Part shown: piece by piece, positions 8,401 to 17,413 of the stretch | Numbering within the stretch: the stretch's first letter is position 1 | Layout: each line of letters opens with the position of its first letter | From: a bacterium | GTDB taxonomy: Bacteria > Bdellovibrionota_C > UBA2361 > RFPC01 | Reading direction: 5' to 3' | DNA length: 58,383 bases | NCBI GenBank assembly: GCA_030431715.1 | Contig: JAUIIO010000024.1 | Location: 1-58,383, forward strand | Position numbers and translations under genes: made by a program | Notes under the pieces: generated by a model | Databases searched by the model: none | What the model saw: only the letters and a program-made list of their open reading frames with translations | What the model was told of the DNA's origin: nothing

Positions 8401-8663
8401 AGTTTCTCCTTATAAGTAGTTAATATAAACATTCATGACCAGTTATGTGGCCGTCTCACTTATGATGCCCCTAATGGCAGTTCAGATCAAGTATTTAACC
8501 CCTGCTATTTCAGATGGTTAGCCTGCTTTAGGCGGGCAGTGCATGGGGAATTGGAAACTTTGCGCCAAATACCATTCGAACAGACTCTTATATGAAAGAT
8601 CAAGTCGGTGTTGTTGATGGTATCTGTGGTCTATAATTATGCCTCAAAGAGAGGAGAGATGAG

Positions 8664-9668
8664 ATGACGAAAGTATTGGTGACAGGGTGTGCGGGGTTTA
8701 TGGGCTCTCATGTTGTCGATGAGTGTCTGGCGAAGGGCTATGAGGTTATAGGGCTAGACGATCTCAGTGGCGGATATGAAGAGAATGTAAATAGTGATGC
8801 TACGTTTGTACGAGGGGATATCCTTGATCATGATCTTGTTGAAAGTCTCTTTGAGCAGCACCAATTTGATTATGTCTATCATCTTGCAGCGTATGCTGCC
8901 GAGGGGCTTAGTCAGTTTATTAAGCGTTACAATTATAACAATAATCTTATTGGTAGTGTGAATCTTATCAATGCGGCTGTGCGCCATAAGTGTAAGTGTT
9001 TTGTTTTTACTTCATCTATTGCTGTTTATGGAACCAATCAGTTGCCGATGACTGAGGACATGATTCCCCAACCGGAAGATTCATATGGGATAGCAAAGCT
9101 CTCCGTGGAGCAGGAGCTGAAAGTAACTCATGAGATGTTTGGCTTAAATTATGTAATCTTTAGACCTCATAATGTGTATGGAGTGAGACAAAATATAAGT
9201 GATCCCTTCCGTAATGTAATAGGTATCTTTATGAGAAAGATACTCGAAGAGCAGCCGATGACTGTTTTTGGTGATGGTGAGCAGACAAGAGCGTTTACCT
9301 GCGTGCGAGATGTAACCCCTATTCTTGTTTCGTCTGTTGAAAAGCAAGAAGCCTATCAGAATACTTTTAATATTGGCGCATCCAAGCCCTATTCTGTCAA
9401 CGAGCTTGCTCAGGAAGTAGCTGCTGCGCTTGGAAAAGAGCTACAGGTTGAGCACCTTCCAGCTCGAAACGAGGTTGTGCATGCCTATGCTGATCATGCG
9501 AAGGTAGAAAAGATTCTTGGTTATAAGGATACCGTTTCGCTTAAAGAAGGTATTCGTGAGATGGCCGAGTGGGTACGCACGATAGAGCTTAAGCCCACGA
9601 AGTCTTTCACCAGTATTGAAATCGAAGAGAAGCTTCCCCCTGTCTGGAAACAGTATATTACTTCCTGA
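8664..9668 (+). CDS. NAD-dependent epimerase/dehydratase (extended SDR)
   Basis: This is a nucleotide-sugar epimerase or dehydratase of the UDP-glucose 4-epimerase type. The Rossmann glycine motif TGCAGFMG is at 7-14. An Asp-rich turn (LDDLSGGYEENV) binds the NAD ribose. The catalytic region has TSSIAVYG (116-123) and Y141xxxK145. The length of 334 residues is typical. The ATG follows GAGAGGAGAG. It is the first gene of a surface-polysaccharide cluster (epimerase, glycosyltransferase, phosphodiesterase, flippase). The exact sugar cannot be read from sequence. Confidence 0.85.
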   Translation: MTKVLVTGCAGFMGSHVVDECLAKGYEVIGLDDLSGGYEENVNSDATFVRGDILDHDLVESLFEQHQFDYVYHLAAYAAEGLSQFIKRYNYNNNLIGSVNLINAAVRHKCKCFVFTSSIAVYGTNQLPMTEDMIPQPEDSYGIAKLSVEQELKVTHEMFGLNYVIFRPHNVYGVRQNISDPFRNVIGIFMRKILEEQPMTVFGDGEQTRAFTCVRDVTPILVSSVEKQEAYQNTFNIGASKPYSVNELAQEVAAALGKELQVEHLPARNEVVHAYADHAKVEKILGYKDTVSLKEGIREMAEWVRTIELKPTKSFTSIEIEEKLPPVWKQYITS

Positions 9669-9678
9669 GTATGTATCC

Positions 9679-10752
9679 GTGCTAGAGCGAGTCACTTTTT
9701 TAATCCCGCGAGGCGAATATGCTCCAAGTGGGGTTCGTAGAGCCTTGGATTACCTGAAATATTTTGCAGAAGACGGAATAGATGCTCGCTGCCTGAGTTT
9801 TAATAGTATCCGGGCAATGCGTTACAAAGAACATATAAGAAGAATTCTAAAAAACGCATTTCTTGTGGATGTTCTTATCGCGATACTAGATAGGGTTTCG
9901 CGTTTTGTAGCACTCCTTTCTCTGGCTTTAATCACAAGGCCCGGTGATAGAGTTGTTGTGCAGTGGGTGCTGCCGCCAGTCTGGTTTGTTCGTATGCTTC
10001 AGAAACGTGGGGTTAAAGTGGTCTTTGACTTTGATGATGCGGTTTTCTTAAAGAATCCGTCCCGAGTGCGAGCGCTTGTATCGCATGTGGATGGGGTTAT
10101 TGTTGGAAGCCACTATAACTTAGAATATGCGTCTAGAATAAACACACGTTCGCATTTCTTGCCAACGCCAGTCCCGCTTGAGCAATTTGAGATGCGAGCT
10201 TCGGATAGCGACGAGTCTCATATACGTATTGGATGGATGGGAGGCCCCTTTACCGTTACCTATCTTTCAGTATTAGAGGGAGCCTTTCAAGCCCTCTCGA
10301 AAAAGTACTCTGGTCGACTTTCCTTCTGTATCGTTGGGGTTATGGACCAAGGGCACAGGGTGCCATCGTTTGATGGGATACAGGTGCAGATTGTGCCTCG
10401 AATTCCACCTGATGATGTTCCAGATTATGTCAGGTCTTTTGATATCGGCGTTATGCCTCTTTTTGATAGAGATTTTGAGCGAGGGAAGTGTGGTCTTAAG
10501 GCTCTAGAGTATATGGCTTCTGGAGTGCCGGCGATCTGTAGCCCGGTTGGTGAGAATCTTTATATCATTAAAGATGGAGAGAATGGCCTACTGGCTGGAT
10601 CGCAGTCAGAGTGGGTTGATAAGATTTCTCAACTCATAGAATCACGTGATTTAAGAGCAAAATTGTCTCTTGCTGGTAGAAAGACGATAGAGGAACGTTA
10701 CAGTACACAGGTGTGTTATGAGCAACTCGTTACTATTTTAAGCAGTGTATGA
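9679..10752 (+). CDS. Glycosyltransferase, family 4 type
   Basis: This is a GT-B fold sugar transferase, probably building a surface glycan. The N-terminal domain begins LERVTFLIPRGEYAPSGVRR. The C-terminal domain has IRIGWMGGPFT and the donor-binding GLKALEYMASGVPAI with the E-x7-E-like arrangement of GT4 enzymes. The frame can be extended to a TTG at 9616, inside the epimerase gene. I chose the GTG at 9679, ten bases after the epimerase stop, because it places the first beta-strand at the N-terminus. It overlaps the next gene by four bases (ATGA), indicating translational coupling. Confidence 0.8.
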   Translation: MLERVTFLIPRGEYAPSGVRRALDYLKYFAEDGIDARCLSFNSIRAMRYKEHIRRILKNAFLVDVLIAILDRVSRFVALLSLALITRPGDRVVVQWVLPPVWFVRMLQKRGVKVVFDFDDAVFLKNPSRVRALVSHVDGVIVGSHYNLEYASRINTRSHFLPTPVPLEQFEMRASDSDESHIRIGWMGGPFTVTYLSVLEGAFQALSKKYSGRLSFCIVGVMDQGHRVPSFDGIQVQIVPRIPPDDVPDYVRSFDIGVMPLFDRDFERGKCGLKALEYMASGVPAICSPVGENLYIIKDGENGLLAGSQSEWVDKISQLIESRDLRAKLSLAGRKTIEERYSTQVCYEQLVTILSSV

Positions 10753-11933
10753 AGCCAGTTTATCTTATACTTATCGATGCTCTTAGGCATGATTATCTTT
10801 GCCCTGAGCACACGCCCAATCTCTACGCACTAAAAGAACGTTCGATGCATGCGAATGTGGTAGAAACTTTTGCTTTTCAAACTCGACCGGCGTACTTCGC
10901 GGGGCTTGAACCAGAAGAGAGTGGAGTCTGTCATCTGTTTCGCTACGCTCCAGAGGAGTCCCCATTTTCCTTTCTTAAACCTTTCAGGTTCCTTTTGCGG
11001 TTTTTAGAGAAATTAAAACTGGATTCGTTTGTTAGGGGAGTGATTAGACGCTTGGCCGCGAGAAAGCTCCGAAAATGTGGATACGAAGCTGGTGCGGAGG
11101 CTATTTCGACTGAACGTATTCCTCTTACACTCTTACCTTTTTTCACTCTCGCAGAGCTTGTGCACACAGACGACATTGATCCCTATAACGGTAAAGAAAC
11201 TCTTTTTCGTGCTATGCGTGAGAGGGGATTGTCTTGGGAGTGGATTGGATATCCTCGACATCACGGAAACAGTGAAAATATTCTCCAGAGACTAAAAGCT
11301 GCGCGCGAAACGGATCTCTACTATCTTCATTTTTCTGAGCTAGATTGGGTAGGACATAAGTATGGACCTGATGGAGCCGAGATGAAAAAGGCACTCTCCT
11401 CTCTGGATAAGATGTTGGGCCCCATCTTACGTGAGGCTTTTGAAGACAAAGGAGCAGCCGTGGTGGTGTTTGGTGATCACGGTATGGCGCAGGTTCAATT
11501 TACTCTCGACCTCGAAGCTCGGCTTACTCATCTGCCCTATGAGAATGGAAAACAATATCTCATGTTTCTTGATAGTACTCAGGCTCGCTTCTGGTTTTTT
11601 GATGAGCAAGCTGAGGAACGAATTTGTTCTCTCCTGTCAGAGATTTCTGAGGGGCATATTCTTAGCGAAGAAGAACGAGCTGAGCTTCGTATTCGATTTA
11701 AGGATAGAAGTTATGGTGATCTTATTTTTATGCTAGATGAGCCTGGAATTATCCATCCTTCTTACTTTGTAAGGTCGGGGGCTGGTCCTAAAGGAATGCA
11801 TGGGTATCTTCCTAAGGTAACTGAAAATATGACTCAGATTTTAGCAGCAGCGCCTAAGATAGATCCGGAAGATATTGGCACTATTCCAATGCGTGAAATG
11901 TACCCATTTATTAAAAACATCTTGGATTTATGA
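10749..11933 (+). CDS. Alkaline phosphatase-superfamily phosphodiesterase/transferase
   Basis: This has the metal-dependent phosphodiesterase/nucleotide pyrophosphatase layout. The metal-binding Asp10 is in LILIDALRHDY and the probable nucleophile Thr45 in FAFQTRPAYF. Later metal ligands are in SELDWVGHKYG, VVFGDHGMA and KGMHGYLP. All six expected metal positions appear present, so it should be active. No signal peptide is seen, so it probably acts in the cytoplasm or on the inner membrane face. Start overlap with the glycosyltransferase and a position before the flippase suggest a role in handling a phosphorylated or activated glycan intermediate (inference). Confidence 0.75.
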   Translation: MKPVYLILIDALRHDYLCPEHTPNLYALKERSMHANVVETFAFQTRPAYFAGLEPEESGVCHLFRYAPEESPFSFLKPFRFLLRFLEKLKLDSFVRGVIRRLAARKLRKCGYEAGAEAISTERIPLTLLPFFTLAELVHTDDIDPYNGKETLFRAMRERGLSWEWIGYPRHHGNSENILQRLKAARETDLYYLHFSELDWVGHKYGPDGAEMKKALSSLDKMLGPILREAFEDKGAAVVVFGDHGMAQVQFTLDLEARLTHLPYENGKQYLMFLDSTQARFWFFDEQAEERICSLLSEISEGHILSEEERAELRIRFKDRSYGDLIFMLDEPGIIHPSYFVRSGAGPKGMHGYLPKVTENMTQILAAAPKIDPEDIGTIPMREMYPFIKNILDL

Positions 11934-11990
11934 GAGGATAGTCATATCACTCTCTTTCGTCCTTTAATTTGAAAAGATATTCTTCTTTTT

Positions 11991-13487
11991 ATGGAGATCT
12001 CTCTCTTTCGCAATCTTATCTATAATTGGGCTGGCCTTGTTCTAACGGTTTTAGTTGGTTTTTTTCTCTCTCCTTATATCGTGCATACTCTTGGACCTGA
12101 GCAGTATGGCGTATGGGTTGTGTTGGTAGCTCTTTCAAGTCAATTTATCGTTTTCGATTTCGGACTGCGGCATGCACTTATAAAATTTTTGGCAGGCAGT
12201 AGGTCAGACAAAGAAGAGGCCAGTAAATACATATCAAATGCCTATTTCCTCCTTCTCTTTATATCAGTTGCAGGCTTTCTTTTATTTTGGCTCTTTACCC
12301 CGGTACTATTCACCTTCTTCGATATTTCTGCGAAGTATGTTGGTGTAGCAAGACTAACGTTGTTGTTGCTTGTACTGGATGCCGCAATAGATCTTGTAAT
12401 GGGTACCTACTACGGGGCGTTAGCAGGAGAGGAGAGATGGGATTATATTAATTCGGTGCAAGTGGTACGAATTGTGCTCTATGCGGTATTCGCGGTGGTG
12501 CTTCTTGAGTCAGGTATGGGGCTTTTGGGCATTGCGCTTGCTACGTTTGTTTCGCGGTTTATTTATCGGTACATCCTAAAAGAGCTCTACCGTAGGGTTC
12601 TTCCGGATAGAAAGCTCTCTTTTTCGCTCGTTGAAAACAAATATATAAAGACATTGCTCACTTACGGCACATGGATGTTTCTCATGACTGTTGGTCTGCG
12701 AGTAATCTATAACATAGATACTATAGTCATTGGGGCATCGCTAACGGCCATTGATGTTACGATTTATGCCGTAGCTCTTATTATAGTTGATTATTTTCGA
12801 ATGCTTCTTCAATCAACGAGCTCTCTTTTATTGCCAAGGCTGAGTGCGCTTGAGAGTGCTGGAAAAGATACTGAGATCTCAGAACTTGTGCTTACCTGGG
12901 GTAAGCTCAGCTCTCTTCTCTCTGTGGGCATTGGGCTTGGTATCTACATGCATTCTGATGATTTTATGAAGCTCTGGATGGGGCAGGAATTCGAATTCTC
13001 AGCGATTCTGCTATCAATACTTATGCTTTCTTATCTGATAACAGTACCTGCCCTTGCTTGTCAGCAGTATCTCCTAGCGGTAGCAAAACACCGGCTTTTG
13101 GCAGTGCTCTTACTCATTGAAGCGGTATTAAATATATCACTATCACTTTTTCTTGTGCGAGATTATGCGCTTATTGGAGTAGCGATAGGGACTCTACTCC
13201 CAGCTACCTTCCTTAGGGGGCTTGTTCTCCCTCTGCTCTGTTGTGAGCGCTTAGGATTCCGTTTTACCCGTTACTGCCAAGAGTCGTTCTTACGTCCTCT
13301 CCCTGTTGTGTTCCTTTACTGGATTATTCTCCAATATGACTTTATAGTGAGCGAAACGTGGGGAGCTTTCTTTATCGAAAATGGAGTGGCTTTTGGTGTT
13401 TACTGTCTTCTTTATGGTTTTTTTATTATGAACCGAGAAGAGAGGCAGTATCTCTATCGCCGGATCGGCTTAGTTTCCCAGACATAA
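11991..13487 (+). CDS. Polysaccharide flippase (Wzx/MOP superfamily)
   Basis: This is an integral membrane protein of 498 residues with about 12-14 hydrophobic segments. It begins with the family's typical LIYNWAGLVLTVLVGFFLSP, followed by YIVHTLGPEQYGVW. Such proteins translocate lipid-linked oligosaccharides or teichoic-type units across the inner membrane. It is in line with the upstream epimerase, glycosyltransferase and phosphodiesterase genes. The Shine-Dalgarno before the ATG is poor. It ends ten bases before murI, so the two may share a transcript. Confidence 0.85.
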   Translation: MEISLFRNLIYNWAGLVLTVLVGFFLSPYIVHTLGPEQYGVWVVLVALSSQFIVFDFGLRHALIKFLAGSRSDKEEASKYISNAYFLLLFISVAGFLLFWLFTPVLFTFFDISAKYVGVARLTLLLLVLDAAIDLVMGTYYGALAGEERWDYINSVQVVRIVLYAVFAVVLLESGMGLLGIALATFVSRFIYRYILKELYRRVLPDRKLSFSLVENKYIKTLLTYGTWMFLMTVGLRVIYNIDTIVIGASLTAIDVTIYAVALIIVDYFRMLLQSTSSLLLPRLSALESAGKDTEISELVLTWGKLSSLLSVGIGLGIYMHSDDFMKLWMGQEFEFSAILLSILMLSYLITVPALACQQYLLAVAKHRLLAVLLLIEAVLNISLSLFLVRDYALIGVAIGTLLPATFLRGLVLPLLCCERLGFRFTRYCQESFLRPLPVVFLYWIILQYDFIVSETWGAFFIENGVAFGVYCLLYGFFIMNREERQYLYRRIGLVSQT

Positions 13488-13496
13488 GAGTTATAG

Positions 13497-14276
13497 ATGA
13501 CTAGTATTGCAGTTTTTGACAGTGGGCTCGGAGGTCTCACGGTGCTTTCGCGGCTTCAACGTGATTATCCTAGCGCAGATTTTATTTATCTTGGAGATTC
13601 CGCCCGTACCCCATACGGAACTAAAACAGCTGAAACCGTTACCTCGTATACGAGGGACTGCATAAGTTTCCTTGAGCAGTTTAAGCCTGATTGTATTGTT
13701 GCCGCCTGTAATACCGCTTCCGCCCTCGCGCTACCTGCTCTGAGGGAAGATTGTCCTGTGCCTCTTGTCGGAACTATTGTTCCTGCGGCCCAAGAGTGTC
13801 TACGAGAAAGTGACTCTAAACGAATCGGGGTTATTGCTACACCATCTACTGTGAAGAGTGGCGCATATACGGAGGTGTTACACCGACTTCGCTCGGACGT
13901 CTCTGTGACTTCTGTCCCGTGCCCCCTGTTCGTTCCTCTTGTAGAGGAGGGGATATTTTCTGGTGATATAGTGGATCTGGCAATCGATCGCTATCTCTCC
14001 GAATTAAGAACACAGGGAGTAGATACCCTTCTTCTGGGCTGTACCCATTATCCACTATTAAAAGTTTCTTTGCAGAAGTACTTCGGAGATTCCGTAAGCA
14101 TCATTGAGTGTTCAGATGGAGTCTCAAGAACGTTGAAGGAGCTCCTACCTTCAACGCAAGCAGAGAAACCAGTAAGTGGGACACGCTATTTCGTCACGGA
14201 CGCCCTAAGCCCCTTCTCAAGCATCGCCTCGGTATTTCTTAAGACCGACGTTGAGGTTGAAGTCGTAGAGCTTTAA
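13497..14276 (+). CDS. murI: Glutamate racemase
   Basis: This enzyme makes D-glutamate for peptidoglycan. The cofactor-independent two-cysteine mechanism is supported by FDSGLGGLTVL (7-17), Cys71 in AACNTASALALP and Cys182 in LLGCTHYPLL. The length of 259 residues is normal. It starts nine bases after the flippase stop. It is convergent with the MoxR gene, with a long inverted-repeat element between them. Confidence 0.95.
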   Translation: MTSIAVFDSGLGGLTVLSRLQRDYPSADFIYLGDSARTPYGTKTAETVTSYTRDCISFLEQFKPDCIVAACNTASALALPALREDCPVPLVGTIVPAAQECLRESDSKRIGVIATPSTVKSGAYTEVLHRLRSDVSVTSVPCPLFVPLVEEGIFSGDIVDLAIDRYLSELRTQGVDTLLLGCTHYPLLKVSLQKYFGDSVSIIECSDGVSRTLKELLPSTQAEKPVSGTRYFVTDALSPFSSIASVFLKTDVEVEVVEL

Positions 14277-14279
14277 GTA

Positions 14280-14440
14280 TTAACCGCTAAAGACGCTAAA
14301 AACGCAAAAAATAGATTGAGGTGAAAGAAAAGCTCTGGCGCTCGCGTGACGGTTTACTTTTGTTAGGCCTTGAGTGTTGTCGCTTTAGCGCCACGGGATC
14401 AACGTTTATCACGGAACCTTTAGCGTCTTTGGCGGTTAAT
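14280..14440. repeat. Long inverted-repeat element, AACCGC-type arms
   Basis: The left end reads TTAACCGCTAAAGACGC and the right end is its near complement (AGCGTCTTTGGCGGTTAA). The interior carries the short palindrome CGCTTTAGCG at 14381-14390 followed by ATCAACGTTTATC. This is similar in form to the cores at 43.2 and 52.5 kb although the arms differ. It lies between the convergent murI and MoxR genes and may also serve as a bidirectional terminator. Confidence 0.6.
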
Positions 14441-14445
14441 GCTCC

Positions 14446-15474
14446 CTAGCCTCGTATGAGGGTCTCAAGATGTGGAATAAGGATCTCGTCAAGAATATCC
14501 TTCGTTTCATTCGGGCCACCATGAGCCTTTAGGCGGTGAAGCAGTACGTATGGGGCTACTTCTTTAAGATCGTCTTCGGTCGCGTAGTCTCTTTCTTCTA
14601 AGAGGGCCTTTGCTCTTACTGTTTTTTGGAGCATGAGGGCGGATCTTGTGGACGCTCCAAAGAGTAGGCCTGGATGAGTTCTTGTGCTTTGTACGATATC
14701 GACAATAGCTTGGCGAATCTCTTTTGAGACTGTAACTTTCGAAACCACCGTTTGGAGATGCAGGATATCGTCTCGTGAGCAAACGGGCTCAAGGTTTTGC
14801 GAGTTGTGAGTAATATCAGCGTGGTTTTCCAGAATGTCCATTTCAGAAGAGCTGTCCACGTAAGACATCGGTACTTTCAGAAGGAAACGGTCAAGCTGGA
14901 CAAGAGGGAGTGGGTATGTTCCTGCGAGATCGAGAGGATTTTGCGTACCTACAACAAAGAAAAGTTCGTCTAGTGGATAGGTGCTGTTGTCTGTAGTGAC
15001 CTGTTTTTCTGCCATACATTCAAGAAATGCCGCCTGTACCTTGGGGCCTGTGCGGTTGAGCTCATCAGCGAGTACCACATGAGCAAACACCGGACCGTAA
15101 TGAAAATTGAAATCACCCGTTTTGGGATCGAATACATTCACACCGAGCACGTCCCCAGGAAGCATGTCGGGGGTAAACTGGATTCTACGAAACGGTTGAA
15201 TGTGTTTATTCGCCTCATCGTTACTATTTTTTGAGATGAGTCGACCAAGAGTTTTGGTGAGCATAGTCTTACCGGAGCCGGGATAGTCCTCCAAGAGCAC
15301 GTGCCCGTCTGCGGCTAGAGCTGTCAGCACCAGACCAAGAGTATCGTCTCTGCCTCGGATAACCGAACTTAGTGCCTGTTTAAGCTTAGCGATAGTTTCG
15401 ATAGCTTCCGCCGCATGTGGCCCTGAGGAACTCAGGTTGGAATCGTTTACCTGGGTGCTGGGTTCAATGGTCAT
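14446..15474 (-). CDS. MoxR-family AAA+ ATPase
   Basis: MoxR proteins are chaperone-like AAA+ ATPases usually encoded beside DUF58 and transglutaminase genes, as here. Walker A is EDYPGSGKT (about 59-67) and Walker B with the following conserved segment is VVLADELNRTGPKVQAAFLE. A sensor region is visible at GTQNPLDLAGTYPLP. The C-terminal lid has STRSALMLQKTVRAKALLE. It is the last gene of a five-gene minus-strand operon, separated from the TPR gene by 86 bases. It probably acts on metal loading or maturation of an envelope complex (inference). Confidence 0.9.
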   Translation of the reverse strand: MTIEPSTQVNDSNLSSSGPHAAEAIETIAKLKQALSSVIRGRDDTLGLVLTALAADGHVLLEDYPGSGKTMLTKTLGRLISKNSNDEANKHIQPFRRIQFTPDMLPGDVLGVNVFDPKTGDFNFHYGPVFAHVVLADELNRTGPKVQAAFLECMAEKQVTTDNSTYPLDELFFVVGTQNPLDLAGTYPLPLVQLDRFLLKVPMSYVDSSSEMDILENHADITHNSQNLEPVCSRDDILHLQTVVSKVTVSKEIRQAIVDIVQSTRTHPGLLFGASTRSALMLQKTVRAKALLEERDYATEDDLKEVAPYVLLHRLKAHGGPNETKDILDEILIPHLETLIRG

Positions 15475-15560
15475 AATGTTTGCTCGATGTACGTTAGATA
15501 TTCTCTGCGCCTAAAAAAGAGGGATGTGGCAGGCTCTGTCACAATATAAAACATGTTGCA

Positions 15561-17411
15561 CTATGAAGAAAGAGTTATACGGAATACTGTATGAGTAAGC
15601 TGGTTAATAACATCGGTGAAGTTCCCCCCGCGGACAGTAAACTTGTATCCTCCACCGCTTCTTGAGAAGAATTTGAGTGTGTGCTCCCCGTCAACAAACG
15701 TATGAGATATGATATGCTCATTTTTCAGGCTATTTGATACAAGAAAGGCACTCTTTTTTAAATCTGCCTCGATGTTTTGATCTCCCGTAGAAAGGTTCAC
15801 AGGCAGTGGTAGGCCAGCATTCGCGAGCGCAGGAGGAGAGAGTCTGAAAATTTTGTTAGCCAGAAGACGATAGTTGTTCGAAGAGCGAGAGGTTTCCGCT
15901 GCCGCGTGGACGAGTAGGCGGAGTTGGAGGGCTGCGTCATAATCAGGGCGAGTACGCTGAAGAAGTGAGCTCAGTTTCTCACTTTTGCTGCTTCCAGAAA
16001 GATAGAGATAGCTATCGTAATACACCTGAGCAGCGCTTCGTTTGTCTTTGCTGGCGATGGAAGCTATTTTTTTTCTCACCAGCTTGCTATCCATCTCCTC
16101 AAATACGTAGCCGAGATAGGAATAGTCCAGTACACTGTCTGTGTGACGCACAAACACATCCTCTGCGTCATTCAGATCTTCGATAAGGATCTGCCGGGCT
16201 CGACGTTTTAACCACCAGGATTTAAATTGCAGTTCGTTTCTTTCCCATAATGATTTCACTGAAGCAAGTGTTCCAGCAGTTTTTGAGAGTTCTAATCGAT
16301 TCCGTTTTGCATCGTAGGACTCGGCAAGTGATAGATTCGCAGCGATGCTCAGGTCGTGTACGCTTGCCCCGATCTTTCCAAACCACTGCCTTCTGACGAG
16401 CGTTTTCTGAAAGTGATCTATAGCCTCGTCAATTTGACCGGCGTAGAGCGCGATGCGCCCTCTCGCAAAATGAACGAGAGCGCGGTGCTCTTCACCGTTT
16501 CGGAGGGGGTACTGAGCAACGCAGGCTTCAAAGTTATCGATACTCTTGCTGGCTTGTTTGAGATCGAGCTTTTCAAGCTTCACGATAGCAAGATTAAGAG
16601 ATGGAAGGATGTGCTCACATCCATCTGGTAAGGTTACTGCTTTAGACCAGAACTTTTCAGCATTTTGTTCTTCGAAGATTTCTCTGTATACCTCTCCTGA
16701 ATTATTAAGTGGAGTAGCTGGCTGACCCATTGAGCCCATAGAGAGTTCATATGAAATTGCTTGCTTAAAAACTTGAAGGGACTGTTCTCGGTCGCCTGTC
16801 ATCGAAAGGAGAATTCCGAGGATGTTGAGTGTTCGTCCCTGCTCGCCGCCGGAGAGGAGACCTAACCTTGCAACTTTAATAGCGTCGCTGAGCCTTCCCA
16901 GTTTCATCAGTACCCATGCTTTAGAGCCGGGGTACCAATCTTGGTAGTATCCGGCCTTTTCATATTGTTCTAATGCACTAAGAGCTCCTTCGTAGTCGTC
17001 AAGATTCAGCCGTGCCTGAGAGAGAAGATGCAGTTGGTGCGCATGCTGGAGCTTATCCTCGAGAGTCGTGTACGGGGCAGGTCCTCTTTCGTCTTTAAAA
17101 ACTGCCATCGCTTTCTTAATGTACTTGAGTGCGAGTCGGAAGTGGCCTACGTGTACGAGGTAGTAACTTGAGAGGAGGGTATGGGCCCGGTAATTTTCAG
17201 GATCCTTTTTGAGTACGGCAAGGAGTTTTGTTCTTGCATCAAGAGGGCGGTCCTCAATAAAGAGCTGTTCAGCCTCTTCGAGAAGGACCTCTACAGGAAG
17301 AGATTCGTTCTCATCATTGGTGGTAGCGATTTCATCTGGAAATAGGTTTTGTGCGTATGAAGACGTATTTACGCAAAGGAAAAAGGCTAAAAGAGAAAGC
17401 AGCAATCTCAT
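15561..17411 (-). CDS. Exported TPR-repeat protein
   Basis: The product has 616 residues with an N-terminal signal peptide (LLLSLLAFFLCVNTSSYAQN). Several TPR-like units follow (for example PENYRAHTLLSSYYLVHVGH and GRTLNILGILLSMTGDREQS), spread over roughly residues 40-350. The C-terminal region is not repeat-like and ends in beta-rich sequence (GGGYKFTVRGGNFTDV). It starts two bases after the transglutaminase stop, so they are translationally linked. TPR proteins in MoxR/DUF58 clusters are thought to scaffold envelope assembly; the specific partner is unknown. Confidence 0.8.
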   Translation of the reverse strand: MRLLLSLLAFFLCVNTSSYAQNLFPDEIATTNDENESLPVEVLLEEAEQLFIEDRPLDARTKLLAVLKKDPENYRAHTLLSSYYLVHVGHFRLALKYIKKAMAVFKDERGPAPYTTLEDKLQHAHQLHLLSQARLNLDDYEGALSALEQYEKAGYYQDWYPGSKAWVLMKLGRLSDAIKVARLGLLSGGEQGRTLNILGILLSMTGDREQSLQVFKQAISYELSMGSMGQPATPLNNSGEVYREIFEEQNAEKFWSKAVTLPDGCEHILPSLNLAIVKLEKLDLKQASKSIDNFEACVAQYPLRNGEEHRALVHFARGRIALYAGQIDEAIDHFQKTLVRRQWFGKIGASVHDLSIAANLSLAESYDAKRNRLELSKTAGTLASVKSLWERNELQFKSWWLKRRARQILIEDLNDAEDVFVRHTDSVLDYSYLGYVFEEMDSKLVRKKIASIASKDKRSAAQVYYDSYLYLSGSSKSEKLSSLLQRTRPDYDAALQLRLLVHAAAETSRSSNNYRLLANKIFRLSPPALANAGLPLPVNLSTGDQNIEADLKKSAFLVSNSLKNEHIISHTFVDGEHTLKFFSRSGGGYKFTVRGGNFTDVINQLTHTVFRITLSS

Positions 17412-17413
17412 AT

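Noticed and set aside
11077..11295. 72-residue plus-strand frame within the phosphodiesterase gene
   Set aside because: It is an out-of-frame shadow; the longer frame has all metal-binding motifs.
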